From: Epiperipatus broadwayi
Taxonomy: Eukaryota > Onychophora > Udeonychophora > Euonychophora > Peripatidae
NCBI GenBank assembly: GCA_028023455.1
Contig: JAQFVV010000207.1
Location: forward strand, 1,257,243-1,321,242
Length of the DNA: 64,000 bases
Direction: 5' to 3'
In this document: positions 36,481 through 46,990 of the stretch, piece by piece
How the letters are laid out: each line of letters starts with the position of its first letter
How positions within the stretch are numbered: the first letter of the stretch is position 1
Position numbers and translations under genes: made by a program
The notes under the pieces: generated by a model
Seen by the model: the letters and a program-made list of their open reading frames with translations, nothing else
What the model was told of the DNA's origin: nothing
The model's database searches: none

Positions 36481-39400
36481 GAAATTATTTTGTCGTAGGG
36501 TAAAATAGTGATAATATATGATAATTATTGTATTTTTCTCTATTATTTTGTTTTTAAAAATTGAAACAATAAAAGCATCCATAAGATTGATTGGGAAGTC
36601 ACAAGTCAAGGTATTTCTATAAAATTCCAATATGTTTAAAGCTAACATAAACATTTATATTTTAAAACTGCTCCACGTATTTCTTCAGCCTGTCTATGTT
36701 TTTTGTTTATAAAGTGCTATATTAGATATCTTTTTATAAATCTAAATTAAATAAAATGAATATATCATTAAATGTTGTTACCTCAATTATTGAATCATTA
36801 TTCAAAAAATGAGCAAAATACTTTTCTCATCTGTTCAAACTGTTATTATCATCAAATAAATGAATGCCATTGGTGGATTTATTTTAGTTGTAATACTATT
36901 CTTCTATTCTTCATGTCTTTATGCTGTATTCAGTGCATTAGTAGTAAATCTAGAATAATCATGATCAGTAAATATCTGTATTTTTTATGCAGTTTTAGTT
37001 GACCAATTATTTTTAAGCCTTTTTGTCAATCATATAACTTCCTGTCCTCAGATCTTTATGTGTTTTATGGAGTTCCATATGTAGTCTATTATCTTTTCAA
37101 GCAGAAAATACTGTTTTCTTAAATAAAAGCACAGTCAGAAAATGTCATGACTTTATGTTTAGTGAACACAAGAATACGTATAGCTACAAACCCTTTTCAA
37201 AGCTATAAGCACCCTCTAAGGATAATAGGACCATCCTGAAGATACAAATTATCAATTTTTATATTCAACAGCTGTTAAAATTTAGTATGCATAATATAAT
37301 CTTCTAAATAAAAAAATATGTATGTTTTAATGAATATGATTGGAATAATATACATTTTTAATGCAACTAGCATATTAATGTGAGAGTGAATTAATCTATA
37401 ATCTGTTCAACAATTTAAGTTAGTAATTGCTCATATAATATAAAATTCTTTTGTATTCTAATTTCTAACAATGATGTAATATATTAAATGCTATTGTTTT
37501 AAATTTTGATATACTCATGTTCTTTTATAGCAATTTTTCTACCTAAATAAAATGTTTGTGATAATCAATATTTAACTCATAATATCATATTAATGTAACT
37601 TTTTTCATTGCATTTATTAATTACAAAAAAATGAATAAATCCCATTGCAGAGACATTTGCTGTATTTTTCCTAGTTAAGAATTTTGTAATTATTCAACAT
37701 TTGTTATTAGCATGAAACTATTATTTTATATTCAATAAATTGGAGTTGATTTATTATAAATCTATGTTTACAAATAAAAAAAACATGTTTGTATTTCCCA
37801 ACCATTAGAAAATAATAAACACAGGATGAAATGAGAACAAAGGTCATTTTTTATCATTTAATGGTCAGCATGAAAACAGTCAAATAAGCAATTTTAGAAA
37901 ATTTCAATTGAAAAATTTACTTTTAAAACCAGAATGAATCAATATGTCTCTCTGATAAACTGCTTTAAAATATTGAAATTTCATTATAAAGTTTTCAATA
38001 TCACAAATTCTAATAATGATGTTATCAAATGGTTTAACAAAGCAAAGTCATTTGATGACCAATGATTTTTTCTTTGCATTTCGCTAGAATATTTTAACAG
38101 CTCTTTTTTTAAAATAAGACATAAACATGTAAAATAAAAATTTAGTCATATATAGTTTTACTTTTTAATAAATATTATACAATTATTTTGTAAAAATCAT
38201 TATGAATTATTAACAACCTACACAAAAATATCAAGTTTTTTTTATTATTCCAAAAATTTTCTCAAAGTAATCTTATAAATGATCTTAAAACTGCATCACA
38301 AAGAAGTGGAAACAGATTTTTGACATTACTAACAATTCTAAAGTTCTGATCTCTTTATATTTTTATAATTTAATATTCATTAGTTTATGATTTCTTGACT
38401 TAAAAAAGTAATAAAATTTCACATGAAATTAAACGAATGTCAAACAGTGATTTGTTTTTGCTTAATGAGAGAATTAAAAATCAAGCTATAAATTAATTTG
38501 ACATTTATTAAAATTGTATGTTTTAGTTATAGTTGTATTCCATAGACATCATTATTTTTACAAAAAATAAAGAATAAATCAACCAACAAAAATTATTATA
38601 GCACATGGCCAGCCTTATTTTTATTAGAGCATAAATGAAATTAAAGACTCAATTCTTTACTTTTTTAAAAAAAATATTAATGTTTGTTTTTCCTCAAGCA
38701 ATGGTTATATTCTAGTTTTATTTAAATGCAGCTGCTATTATAAAAAAAATATTGAACTAAAAAATTATATGACGTTTCAATTCACCTCTTATCAAATCGT
38801 TTTTTGTGTTTGTTTACTAAGGTAGTTCTTTAATATATTGTTTGTTATTTATTTGCAAGTTAATATTTTAGATTAATTCATTTTTAAAATTATGATTTTG
38901 ATATAGAAAAGAAAAATTAAGTTATAATGACAAATAATGTTTATTTTATTTAAAAACAAAGAGAAAGAAACAATAGCTTTTTTTAGTTGTAAAAAAATAA
39001 GTCATTATGAGTTAAATATTGATTATTTTTTATTTAATACACATTTTTGTACACGAACTATCTTAGACATTTCTTCATGAAATATATATATATTTTTCAG
39101 CTTAGACTTATAACTGTAAATGCAGACTTATCACTTTTTCATACATTTAATTCAACATCACCAAGGTTTTTTTAATTAAATAATTGATATGGTTTAGTAA
39201 TTAAATTATTTTTATAGCAAATATATAATTGTCTTAATTTTATTTAATAGATGGCAATTTTTTATAAGATATTGATTTTTTTTTGTTCTATGTTAATTGT
39301 TATACAGCTTTGTCAAGTGAATAGACCATTTACCAAGTAGCTCCATAATAAATTATTCAATTTTATTATTACAAAACTCGATAAAGCAAAAGTCACAGTG

Positions 39401-39510
39401 TCATTATGAAAGTAAAATGTCTTACATTGTTTCATATTGGCATTAAATGTAATTTCTAGATTGGATATGCATTTCAATATATGTATTTAGAATTGTAGAT
39501 ATTAACAACA
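36481..39510. other. AT-rich non-coding stretch
   Basis: About 3 kb of extremely AT-rich sequence with no supported gene. Frames of 62 and 76 codons overlap on opposite strands and lack any known domain. Nothing else recognised. Confidence 0.5.
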
Positions 39511-39966
39511 AAAATGTATGGGTGCTGAACTGAGTTCAGACCCATATGACTATATAAGCTATTGAGCTTAGATTGAAAATATTTTTTGTGTTTTCAATTT
39601 CATTCTCATAGTTTTGTAGTTAAGTAGAGATAAAAGGTGGTTGCTAGAGGGTTGCATTAGATCCTAAGATCTAGATGCAGTGCTCTCAGATCCAAAGCTC
39701 CTTACTGACGAAGGCCACAAGCCAGAAACTAGTCTGGGGATATTTGATGAGTAAGCATTAGATAGGGGTTTTATGCACAAGCCTTCTGGCATCCATTGAT
39801 TACTCTGTTTATCACAGGTGGCAATACTGTATGGAGAGTTTTGCTCTGTTTATCAACAATTAATGTGCTAGTATAAAAAATGTGATCATGTGATGCTTAA
39901 TGGTTTAATACCAATCCTGCCTAATAGGATAGTGGTGACTATGGTTGTAAAAGAGCCAAAGACACC
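39511..39966 (+). repeat. Hammerhead-bearing repeat unit 1 (456 bp)
   Basis: First unit of a tandem pair: 39511-39905 and 39967-40362 are nearly identical in sequence. The 61-bp end (39906-39966) is missing after unit 2 but has a diverged counterpart before unit 3. The ribozymes of units 1 and 2 are 456 bp apart (39705 and 40161), which defines the monomer. The unit begins with a strong hairpin at 39517-39546 (TATGGGT and CTGAACT pairing with AGTTCAG and ACCCATA), followed by a palindrome GCATTAGATCCTAAGATC near 39655 and then the ribozyme. It has no coding frame. Tandem, 300-600-bp, ribozyme-bearing and non-coding is the described form of animal and plant retrozymes. Confidence 0.8.
39690..39748 (+). 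ncRNA. Type I hammerhead ribozyme motif, unit 1
   Basis: Core CTGACGA at 39705-39711 is followed by a GGC/GCC stem II with a CACAA loop and GAAAC at 39725-39729. The minimal stem III (C, loop TA, G) leads to TC at 39733-39734, where cleavage would occur after the C. Stem I pairs TCCTTA before the core with TGGGGA after the site (with G-U pairs), then an internal loop, then ATCCAA (39690-39695) with TTTGAT (39743-39748; one mismatch). The first pair of stem II is an A-A mismatch, which may weaken activity in monomers. A stem III this short is known to favour dimeric ribozymes. Confidence 0.65.
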
Positions 39967-40366
39967 AAAATGTATGGGTGCTGAACTGAGTTCAGACCCA
40001 TATGACTATATTAACTATTGAACTTAGATTGACAATATTTTTTGTGTTTTCAATTTCATTCTCATAGTTTTGTAGTTAAGTAGAGATAAAAGGTGGTTGC
40101 TGAAGGGTTGCATTAGATCCTAAGATCTAGATGCAGTGCTCTCAGATCCAAAGCTCCTCACTGACGAAGGCCACAAGCCAGAAACTAGTCTGGGGATATT
40201 GGATGAGTAGGCATTAGATGGAATTTTATGCACAAGCCTTCTGGCATCCATTGATTACTCTGTTTAGCACAGATGGCAATACTGTATGGAGAGTTTTGCT
40301 CTGTTTATCAACAATTAATGTGCTAGTATAGGAAATGTGATCATGTGATGCTTAATAGTTTAAATG
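39967..40366 (+). repeat. Hammerhead-bearing repeat unit 2
   Basis: Direct copy of unit 1 with only scattered differences, from AAAATGTATGGG through GATGCTTAATAGTTTA. It retains the 5' hairpin (39973-40002), the GATC palindrome and the ribozyme. It ends about 60 bp short of a full monomer and then runs into unrelated AT-rich sequence. Confidence 0.8.
40146..40204 (+). ncRNA. Type I hammerhead ribozyme motif, unit 2 (best copy)
   Basis: ATCCAA (40146-40151) pairs perfectly with TTGGAT (40199-40204) as the outer part of stem I. The inner part pairs TCCTCA with TGGGGA (one G-U). The core CTGACGA is at 40161-40167, and stem II GGC-CACAA-GCC is flanked by an A-A mismatch. GAAAC is at 40181-40185, followed by a 2-nt-loop stem III. 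The cleavage site TC at 40189-40190 has U16.1 and C17 as required. All invariant core bases of the hammerhead consensus are present. The asymmetric internal loop in stem I fits the tertiary contact with loop II seen in natural type I ribozymes. Confidence 0.7.
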
Positions 40367-40689
40367 AAGATTTAAGATTATCTTAATAAGTTTTCCATGT
40401 TCCATCAGAATATTTTATAATTAAACTATGTCAACTTAGTTGGAAGATTAATTTAAAAATTTACAAGAATAAAACTTATAGTGTTAGAGAAATGTTTTTA
40501 AATCTTATGTCATGATTCAAACCTTTGTAAGTAAAAACCTTCATTTAAAATACTATCTTGTTTGAATGATTTTTTGATAGAAAAAAACACTATATGAAAA
40601 TTGTTTTTTAGATGCATTTTGATTCTGCACCAGATTTCATGTTTTTCTTTTAACTAATTTTTTTTGTAATCCATACCATTTACTGCAGG

Positions 40690-40914
40690 CTTTAGTATAC
40701 ATGATGATAGAGCTTATTAAATCCCAACCTAAACTATGCTATTCAATATCTCCAAGCCAGTTTCAAGCTTATGATTTTTCTTCAGTAAGGAGCTTTGAAT
40801 ATTGGACCAGTACACCTGGAGATAACAGTAAGTGATTTATGTGTGGTAAAAATATTCTGATATAACAGTAATATATAAGCTAAAGTTATATGATAAAGTC
40901 AGGTGACATTTTAA
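40690..40914 (-). repeat. Partial, inverted relative of the hammerhead repeat
   Basis: The minus strand of 40741-40830 matches the ribozyme region of the neighbouring units (GGTCCAA.ATTCAAAGCTCC order, then core, then GGAGATATTGAATAG). The part from about 40830 to 40914 instead looks like the plus-strand tail of a unit (ATAACAGTAATAT, AGTCAGGTGACATTTTA also seen near 41295-41340). So the block is rearranged internally. Confidence 0.55.
40741..40800 (-). ncRNA. Decayed hammerhead ribozyme, inverted copy
   Basis: On the minus strand: ATTCAA (40800-40795), core CTGAAGA (40785-40779), GAAAC (40764-40760) and TTGAAT (40746-40741). The outer stem I is still fully paired although it differs at one pair from units 2 and 3. 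The scissile region reads GCT where GTC is expected, so cleavage at the usual site is unlikely. Confidence 0.5.
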
Positions 40915-41345
40915 TGGCTTATATCAAATATTGGTCACAGTATAGTTATTATTTAAAAACTCAGAGCACCATAATACATAGAAACTGAACTTATTTCAGA
41001 TTTATATGACTGTGCAATCACATTTGTTTAGATTGAAAATATTTACATTTTTTACTTTGGGCTAATGGCTTAATAGTATAACAGAGAGGCCAATGATTGG
41101 TGCTGGAAGGAAAGTGCATGACATCCTAAAAAATTCATTGTACTGGTCCAAGATCCAAAGCTTGTCACTGATGAAATCCACAAACTTGAAACTAGTCTAG
41201 GATATTGGATAGGTTAAGGCAGGATAAGAATTTAATGAGGACTATCATCTTGCCTGTAAGTGGTAAAGAGATGGTAAAAAATTATGCTGTGATAACAGTA
41301 ATATGTAATCCAAATTCATGTGATGGAGTCAGGTGACATTTTATC
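40915..41345 (+). repeat. Hammerhead-bearing repeat unit 3 (diverged)
   Basis: Clearly related to units 1 and 2 along its length: a CTGAAC..TTTCAG hairpin near 40990, GATTGAAAATATTT, GGTTGCT-like sequence, the ribozyme, and a tail with CTTCTGGCATC-like sequence replaced by TCATCTTGCCTG. Many substitutions show it is much older than the pair at 39.5-40.4 kb. Confidence 0.65.
41153..41210 (+). ncRNA. Hammerhead ribozyme motif, unit 3
   Basis: ATCCAA (41153-41158) pairs with TTGGAT (41205-41210). The core CTGATGA is at 41168-41174 (canonical U7). GAAAC at 41188-41192 is followed by TAGTC with cleavage expected after 41197. Here stem II starts with two A-T pairs (AA...TT) but the inner part no longer pairs, and the inner stem I has mismatches. 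Core bases are intact, helices are weakened. Confidence 0.55.
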
Positions 41346-41929
41346 AATAACTAAATTGTTAAATAATTGTGTTTTATTCCCACAATTGCTTCTATAATTT
41401 TTTATTATCCTTTGTTTTATCAATCATTAAATGTTTTACTTTATGCAGCAGATAGAAGCTTCCTTTTCAAATACTTGTTATTACATTTTCCATTTTTATT
41501 TATAATAAAAAACTAATAATTACTATATATTTTTAACATTTAAAAATTTTAACATTTTCAGGTTAGATATTCTTCTTATTGTGTGCCACACTGTATATAA
41601 AAGAAACAGTTGGCCACATTAAAAACAAAATGTTTATCTAATAACAATTTATTGTTATATATATTTAGTTTCAGGAAAATTTAACAGTAGCATTGTTTAT
41701 ATAATTTTTAATATAGTTTGTGGCTAATTTATTGATAATAAATTATAAAAATTACAGTTTCAATGTATGTGGCCACATTGAGTGTAAATTATTACATCCA
41801 GAAACCTCACCATTTGTATTACATATGTATAAATAGAGTATAATTACATGTATATACAAAATAAGAAATTGTAAAGAGCTAAAGATTAATATTTGTCTGA
41901 AGATTTGTGATAATGGTATATTATTAGAT
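41346..41929. other. AT-rich gap with no gene
   Basis: About 580 bp, AT-rich. A GTGGCCACATT-type word occurs near 41614 and 41771 but I cannot interpret it. Confidence 0.5.
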
Positions 41930-42262
41930 GTGATATGTTGGAATATTTTCATCATCTTTGAGTGAATGTTGAATGTATAGAAAATTTTAAACTGTATTTA
42001 AACTTTCCAAATACAAACAACTATTAGTAATAACACACAAATAGATAACACAGGTTAGTAATTATACAATGTTTAGAATAGTATTGATATTATTCTCCAT
42101 TCTTCTTCAGATCATTCTGGCCTATACACACAGTGGCAATATTTGCTTAGAAGTTGAACTCGCACCTTTAGATTCTTGAATATTGAATTTAAGGCAAATG
42201 CTTTGCCAACTAAGTTATTCTGTCAAAGGCAACTTATAGTAGAAATTTGATATATTTATATA
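41930..42262 (-). repeat. tRNA-like terminal repeat, left copy (inverted relative to 43423-43690)
   Basis: Read on the minus strand from 42262, it runs ATATATCAAATTTCTAC, GTTGCCTTTGACAGAAT, then a box-A-like AACTTAGTTGGCAAAGCATT, then a box-B-like GGTGCGAGTTCAACTTC, and ends in TACATTCAACATTCACTCA and ATCACATCT. The same order is found on the plus strand at 43423-43690. This copy has about 60 extra bases in the middle. It sits just beyond the C-terminal end of the PLE fragment between the two copies. Confidence 0.75.
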
Positions 42263-42363
42263 TGAGAGCGGATTCAAAGCCTCCTGAGTCCTTCAATTTT
42301 TTTTTTATGAGCAAGGCTAATTAGTTTTATAATTATTGTTTAATATTTTTATTAAGAGCAAGA

Positions 42364-43400
42364 TTAATTAGAGGCTTCCATACATTGTGTATTGCCACAC
42401 TGGGTTAACTTATATAAATACTTACCATTGTCATATAAGCAGCTTCCTTGAATTTTTTTTTGCATTTTTCCCTCTTTATCCAATATCTTATGTATTTTCC
42501 CAGTTAAGCATATGTTCATTATTACATACATGATCTGATATGGTAGACACATCTGTTTTTTCTCTTTTAACCATTAGTTTGTGCTCCTTCAATTGCTGTT
42601 CAACAAAGTGACAGGTCTCACCAATGTATTTCCTTCCATATTCACATGGTATTTCATAGATGCATTTTTTGTTCTTCAACATTTCCAGTTTAGGCTCAGT
42701 AGAAGTAAGAAATCCTTAAAGGGTGGTATGGATTTGGAAAGCTGTTCTAATGTTATATTGACTGCAGATTTTTTAAAATTTGTCTGCCAATCCTGGTATG
42801 TATGGATACACTACTGTACCAATAATTGTTTTCTCTTTTGGTGTCTCTTTGTGTTGTCTGTTGAAGGTTTTCTTGATGACTGCTGATGGATAACCATTCT
42901 TCATAAGCATTTGTTTTATGTGAGTCTTTTCTTTTTCCAATCACTGTTTCTGAATAAACCTCCTTTGCTCTGTTCAATAGTGATAGTGCAATTACATGTT
43001 TAGTGCTTCTTGTATGATTGGATGTATATGCCAAGTACTTGCCAGAGTGTGTTGGTTTCCTATATACTGTTGTTTTTACTTTGCCCTGAGGGAGTCTTGT
43101 TACAAGAACATCCAAGAATGCCAATTTTTGTTCTTGTTTCGATTCTATTGTGAATTTAATTGTAGAAGATATGTGTTAATGTGTATCCAGAATGACTGTA
43201 ATTGTATCTCACTATGTGGCCATACCACAAATGTATCATCAACATAACAAAGCCACACTTTAGGTGGACATGGAGTAGTTTTATGCCTGTGGTTTTAAGT
43301 TCTCCCAAGTAAATGTTGCTGAGCAAGGGTATCAGGATGACCCCATGGTCATCCCTTGATTTTATTGGAAGAAGTCTGAGTTATATTGCAAAAAAAAATT
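42364..43400 (-). pseudogene. Penelope-like element: RT palm/thumb plus GIY-YIG endonuclease
   Basis: Minus-strand frames read in PLE order. First LIPLLSNIYLGELK (near 43330-43290, motif B tail), then CYVDDTFVVWPH (near 43250-43215, motif C with both aspartates). AFLDVLVTRLPQGK, TTVYRKPTHSGKY and NHTRSTKHVIALSLLNRAKE follow in the 123-codon frame at 42753-43124. CIYEIPCEYGRKYIGET with LKEH downstream is the GIY-YIG nuclease (64-codon frame at 42488-42682). FLDVL..R and TTVYRKPTHTGRYL are hallmark PLE thumb sequences. Frameshifts separate each block and the RT N-terminus is missing, so it is a truncated, inactive copy. Inverted tRNA-like repeats lie on both sides. Confidence 0.9.
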
Positions 43401-43422
43401 GAACCAACCTTTATATATAAAT

Positions 43423-43690
43423 ATATCAAATTTCTACCATATGTTGCCTTTGACAGAATAGATCAGTTGATAGAGTGTTTGCTTTAAATTTGATATTCAA
43501 GAATCTAAAGATGCGAGTTCAACTTCTAAGTGAATGTTGTCACTGTACATATAGGCCTGCAACACTTGAAAAAGAATGGACAGTTGTTTGTATTTGGAAA
43601 ATTTAAGTAAAGATTAAAATTTTCTATACATTCAACATTCACTCATAGATGATGGAAATAGTTCATCATATCACATCTAGCTAAAGATAT
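43423..43690 (+). repeat. tRNA-like terminal repeat, right copy
   Basis: Plus-strand order: ATATATCAAATTTCTACC, GTTGCCTTTGACAGAAT, box-A-like AGATCAGTTGATAGAGTGTT, a CTTTAAAT stretch, box-B-like GATGCGAGTTCAACTTC, then TTGTTTGTATTTGG, TACATTCAACATTCACTCA and ATCACATCT. Together with the left copy the consensus box A would read TAGCTCAGTTGGTAGAGC, a very good tRNA match. This is either a tRNA-derived SINE or a PLE pseudo-LTR that has captured a tRNA-like promoter. Confidence 0.75.
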
Positions 43691-45572
43691 AAATTCTTAT
43701 TTCCTTCCCCTTCGCCCCAGACTATCAATCATTTTTGTACAAAAGAAACAACTATATTTATATAAAAATAATTGGTATTTTTTGGATTCATGTAATAATG
43801 CAAAAACAGTATATAGCTGCATAAATATCTGGGGTGGAAATAGACAAATATTTGATTTTTAGTTCTAAATTTTATTGATTTAAATGTTTTAGCTGTTTAC
43901 TTTTTTTGAAAATCATTAGATGTGGTTGGATTGTATTTCCAATCTATTACTGTATTTAATTAAATTGCTTTTGCATTCTTTATTATATTTTCAAAACATT
44001 GAATTATTTATTAAAAATAAACGTTTACTAGCAATTCATTCTTAAATAAAATATTTCAACTTTGCATGTATAAAGAAAATATTAATAAAATATATTTTTT
44101 TTATTTATCAGTTTATAGCATCATCTGAACTTACTTTATAAAGCCCCAAAAAATTATTATGCTGATTACTTAATGCTAATCAAGTTGTTTTCAAAATTGT
44201 AAATTCTACAAAATAAATCACTTGTATAAAATCTTATTCAGTAAATGTGATTACTTTTTCCTAAAAGTACATATTTTGAATAACAACTGAATCTCATCAT
44301 ATTGTTCTTCTAAAATAAGTTTATTTATCTTTTTTTGATTCTCTTACAAAATATTTATGTAATATATATGGAAAGTATACTTTTTAATTTTTAAAAAAAA
44401 AAAAGATTGCATATACTCAAAACCTCCTGCAAACATTGTGAAAATAAAAACGAACTATTAATCAGTAATGTTTTGGGTAGGGTGTCAGCTTATTTGTAAT
44501 ATGTTATTTATTATATTATTTGGAGATTTTCTTTTAAATTAATAAACAGTATTTTATTTCAAATTCCTTTCATCAAATAAATTCAAAATGGACAAACAAG
44601 TACCAAAGAGATCACAAGAGTGTGAAATAAAACCAAATAAAAAATAGCACTATCATAGGCACCATAATATCATTTCCAATACTTAGAAAAGAATAATTAA
44701 TCTCAATGTCTTTCTTTAGTATTGTTTTATGAACTAAAATTAGATTGCCTTTTACTGATGCGACATGATCTTTCTGTGTCTGAAATGAAGAAATGATTTC
44801 CAGTTTTTATTCTAATGTAATAGTTTACTTGATCTTAGATACTCTTTAGCCACCATTGTGTGTTTTAACATATATTCTTAAATGCTTTAATTAACAACAT
44901 ACATAGAGAATTCTATTTAAATATTATTCACATTAATTATTATATTAATGAGCTAGACTTCCACTTTCCTATCAATCTCATTTTTTCTACATTACAATTA
45001 ATTTTTTTCATTAAATCAATAAATAATGTAATAAAAAAATGCATAGCTAATATAAAATCATCCAAGGGTGTTCTTCATACAGCTCCACATTCCAACATCA
45101 CCTGATCAAATGCTCTTTCTTTTTATATCATGCTAAACTTAGTTAGATGCAAGAGACATCATTGATTGCAGTAAAAGACAAATGCCAGAATAATAAGAAA
45201 TCGATCATCATACAAAGAACATAATTGACAGAAACCCTCAGGAAACTTCAGTTTATTAGTCTTTTACCTGAGTTGAATTCAGTATAGCAATACAATGATC
45301 TATTATTTTAACAGTTTTATTTAACTGCCATAGCCAGTTTGATATGAAATTCATATGACAAGAAAATCATTCCCTCATTATGCACAACAGTATATGGTCC
45401 AATGCATCTTAATTGTCCATGGATAGATTGAGACTTGCTGCATAGACTAACTGTTAATACTACTACCTTTTAATATAACTGGTCACAACCTAGATTCAAG
45501 AACTAGCAATCTCATTCACAGCTCCAAGAATAAAATAAACATCAATTATATAAAACATCTTATTAGGACATT
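43691..45572. other. AT-rich stretch with no supported feature
   Basis: About 1.9 kb. A run of A near 44393 and poly(T) near 44097. The part from 45060 to 45560 is slightly more complex and might be an eroded element, but no motif can be read. Confidence 0.5.
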
Positions 45573-45898
45573 GGCTGCAGAAAGGAGTTTGCTATTAACT
45601 GAAAGGAGACCCTTTGATTCCTCTTGGAGGCCTTAAAGGAACCGAGCAGGGCAAATTCCTAATGTCCACTCCTTACGTTCTTGTTATTGCAGCTGTTATT
45701 ACTATGTAATTATTCATATAGTATATGAACATGGATGGGCTGCTCACCAACACGCATTAGCCAGTGTGGTGAGTTTATTGGCTTTTTACCTCTAAGTTTA
45801 AGATCAAGAAACACCATGGTCTTTCTTCTCAGTGCCTGATAAGGCAGAATGAATGTTTGTGTAAATGATAAATATTTTTCCCATACATATATACAATT
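45573..45898 (+). promoter_or_regulatory. RTE copy A 5' UTR / presumed internal promoter region
   Basis: Conserved with 60800-61182 of copy B, including GAAAGGAG near the start, GGAGGCCTTAAA, GATGGGCTGCTCACCAACA and GTTTAAGATCAAGAAACACC. It is non-coding upstream of the ATG at 45899. LINEs usually need an internal promoter, and this is where it would lie; no specific promoter motif is evident. Confidence 0.5.
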
Positions 45899-46990
45899 AT
45901 GACAGACAAAAATAAAGCATGGCCCTTATTCACAGGAGGTTGTAAAGTCACCAACCAAGGCAGCGGTTGGTGGCTGAAGGCAGAGAGTGCTAAGAACCCC
46001 CTGATTGCGGACCCAGGCTGCCATTTGATGACAACTTTTTATTTAGGTACTTACAACTGCAGATCACTTTCAAGTGAAGGAAGATTGCAAGAATTAGAAG
46101 AAGAACTGTCTTATATTAAATGGGACATTATTGGACTTTGTGAAGTTAGAAGAAAAGAAGAAGAAACAATTGATTTAAAAAGTGGACATATACTCTATTA
46201 TAAAGGCACACATATTGGAAATACAAGTGGAGTAGGATTCATTTTAAATAAAAAGTGGAAGAACAATATTGTGGAGATTGATGGTGTATCGGACAGAGTG
46301 GCAAGATTAGTTATACAACTTAATAGCAGATACCAAATGCAGATAATTCAGGTTTATGCCCCAACAAGTTCTCAAAGTGATGAAGTAGTAGAAGATTTTT
46401 ATATGGATGTACAAAAGGCTTTTGATCAGAGTAAACAACATTTTAAAATTGTTATGGGAGACTTTAATGCTAGAATTGGTAGACAAATGAAAGATGAAAT
46501 TGCTGTAGGTAATTTTGGTTATGGTAATAGAAATGAGAGAGGACATAGACTTGTGGAGTTTGCAGAAAAAGAAAAACTTTATATTATGAATTCATTTTTT
46601 GAGAAAAATGTTAAAAGGAAATGGACATGGAAGCATCCAAATGAAGGTACAGCAGAATTGGATTATATTTTGACTAACAGAAAATACATATTTCAAGATT
46701 GTAATGTTCTTAATAAATTTAACACAGGAAGTGATCATCGATTAGTAAGGTGTAAGTTACGTGTTAATGTAAAACTAGAGAGACAAAAATTATTAAGAAA
46801 AACAATATTTACAGTTGATATTCCTAATCTTCAGAAACATTCTAATGAATTTAAATTAGAACTTACAAATAGGTTTCAAGTGTTAGGAGATTTTGAACAT
46901 GATTCAAATTTGAATGAAATTAATATGAAAATAACTGATACACTTTTAAAAACTGCAACAAAGATAGCTGGTAAAAAAAGCAGCAATTGA
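45899..46990 (+). CDS. RTE LINE endonuclease (APE type)
   Basis: A 363-codon frame encoding the exonuclease-endonuclease-phosphatase fold that nicks target DNA for LINE integration. It begins with the conserved leader around NQGSGW..KAE.AKNP (residues 19-34), which is also found in other RTE proteins. Catalytic landmarks are all present: N53 in GTYNCRSL, E82 in GLCEVRR, YAPTS at 153-157, GDFNARIG with D188 and N190, LDYILTN near 254-260, and the SDHRLV signature at 278-283. It ends at a TGA just after a run of seven A (46973-46979), whereas the RT continues in the -1 frame. In copy B the same region is in one frame with RT, so the two were probably one polypeptide and copy A has lost one base. 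The endonuclease itself looks intact. Confidence 0.85.
   Translation: MTDKNKAWPLFTGGCKVTNQGSGWWLKAESAKNPLIADPGCHLMTTFYLGTYNCRSLSSEGRLQELEEELSYIKWDIIGLCEVRRKEEETIDLKSGHILYYKGTHIGNTSGVGFILNKKWKNNIVEIDGVSDRVARLVIQLNSRYQMQIIQVYAPTSSQSDEVVEDFYMDVQKAFDQSKQHFKIVMGDFNARIGRQMKDEIAVGNFGYGNRNERGHRLVEFAEKEKLYIMNSFFEKNVKRKWTWKHPNEGTAELDYILTNRKYIFQDCNVLNKFNTGSDHRLVRCKLRVNVKLERQKLLRKTIFTVDIPNLQKHSNEFKLELTNRFQVLGDFEHDSNLNEINMKITDTLLKTATKIAGKKSSN

Noticed and set aside
40741-40800. A working hammerhead on the minus strand
   Set aside because: The scissile region reads GCT instead of GTC and stem II is poor; kept only as a decayed copy.
45060-45560. An eroded Ty3-like pol fragment
   Set aside because: A few residues looked suggestive but no RT or integrase motif could be read in order.
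46968-46990. Programmed -1 frameshift site at A AAA AAG between endonuclease and RT
   Set aside because: Copy B has the two domains in a single frame at the same place, so a one-base loss in copy A explains the split more simply.
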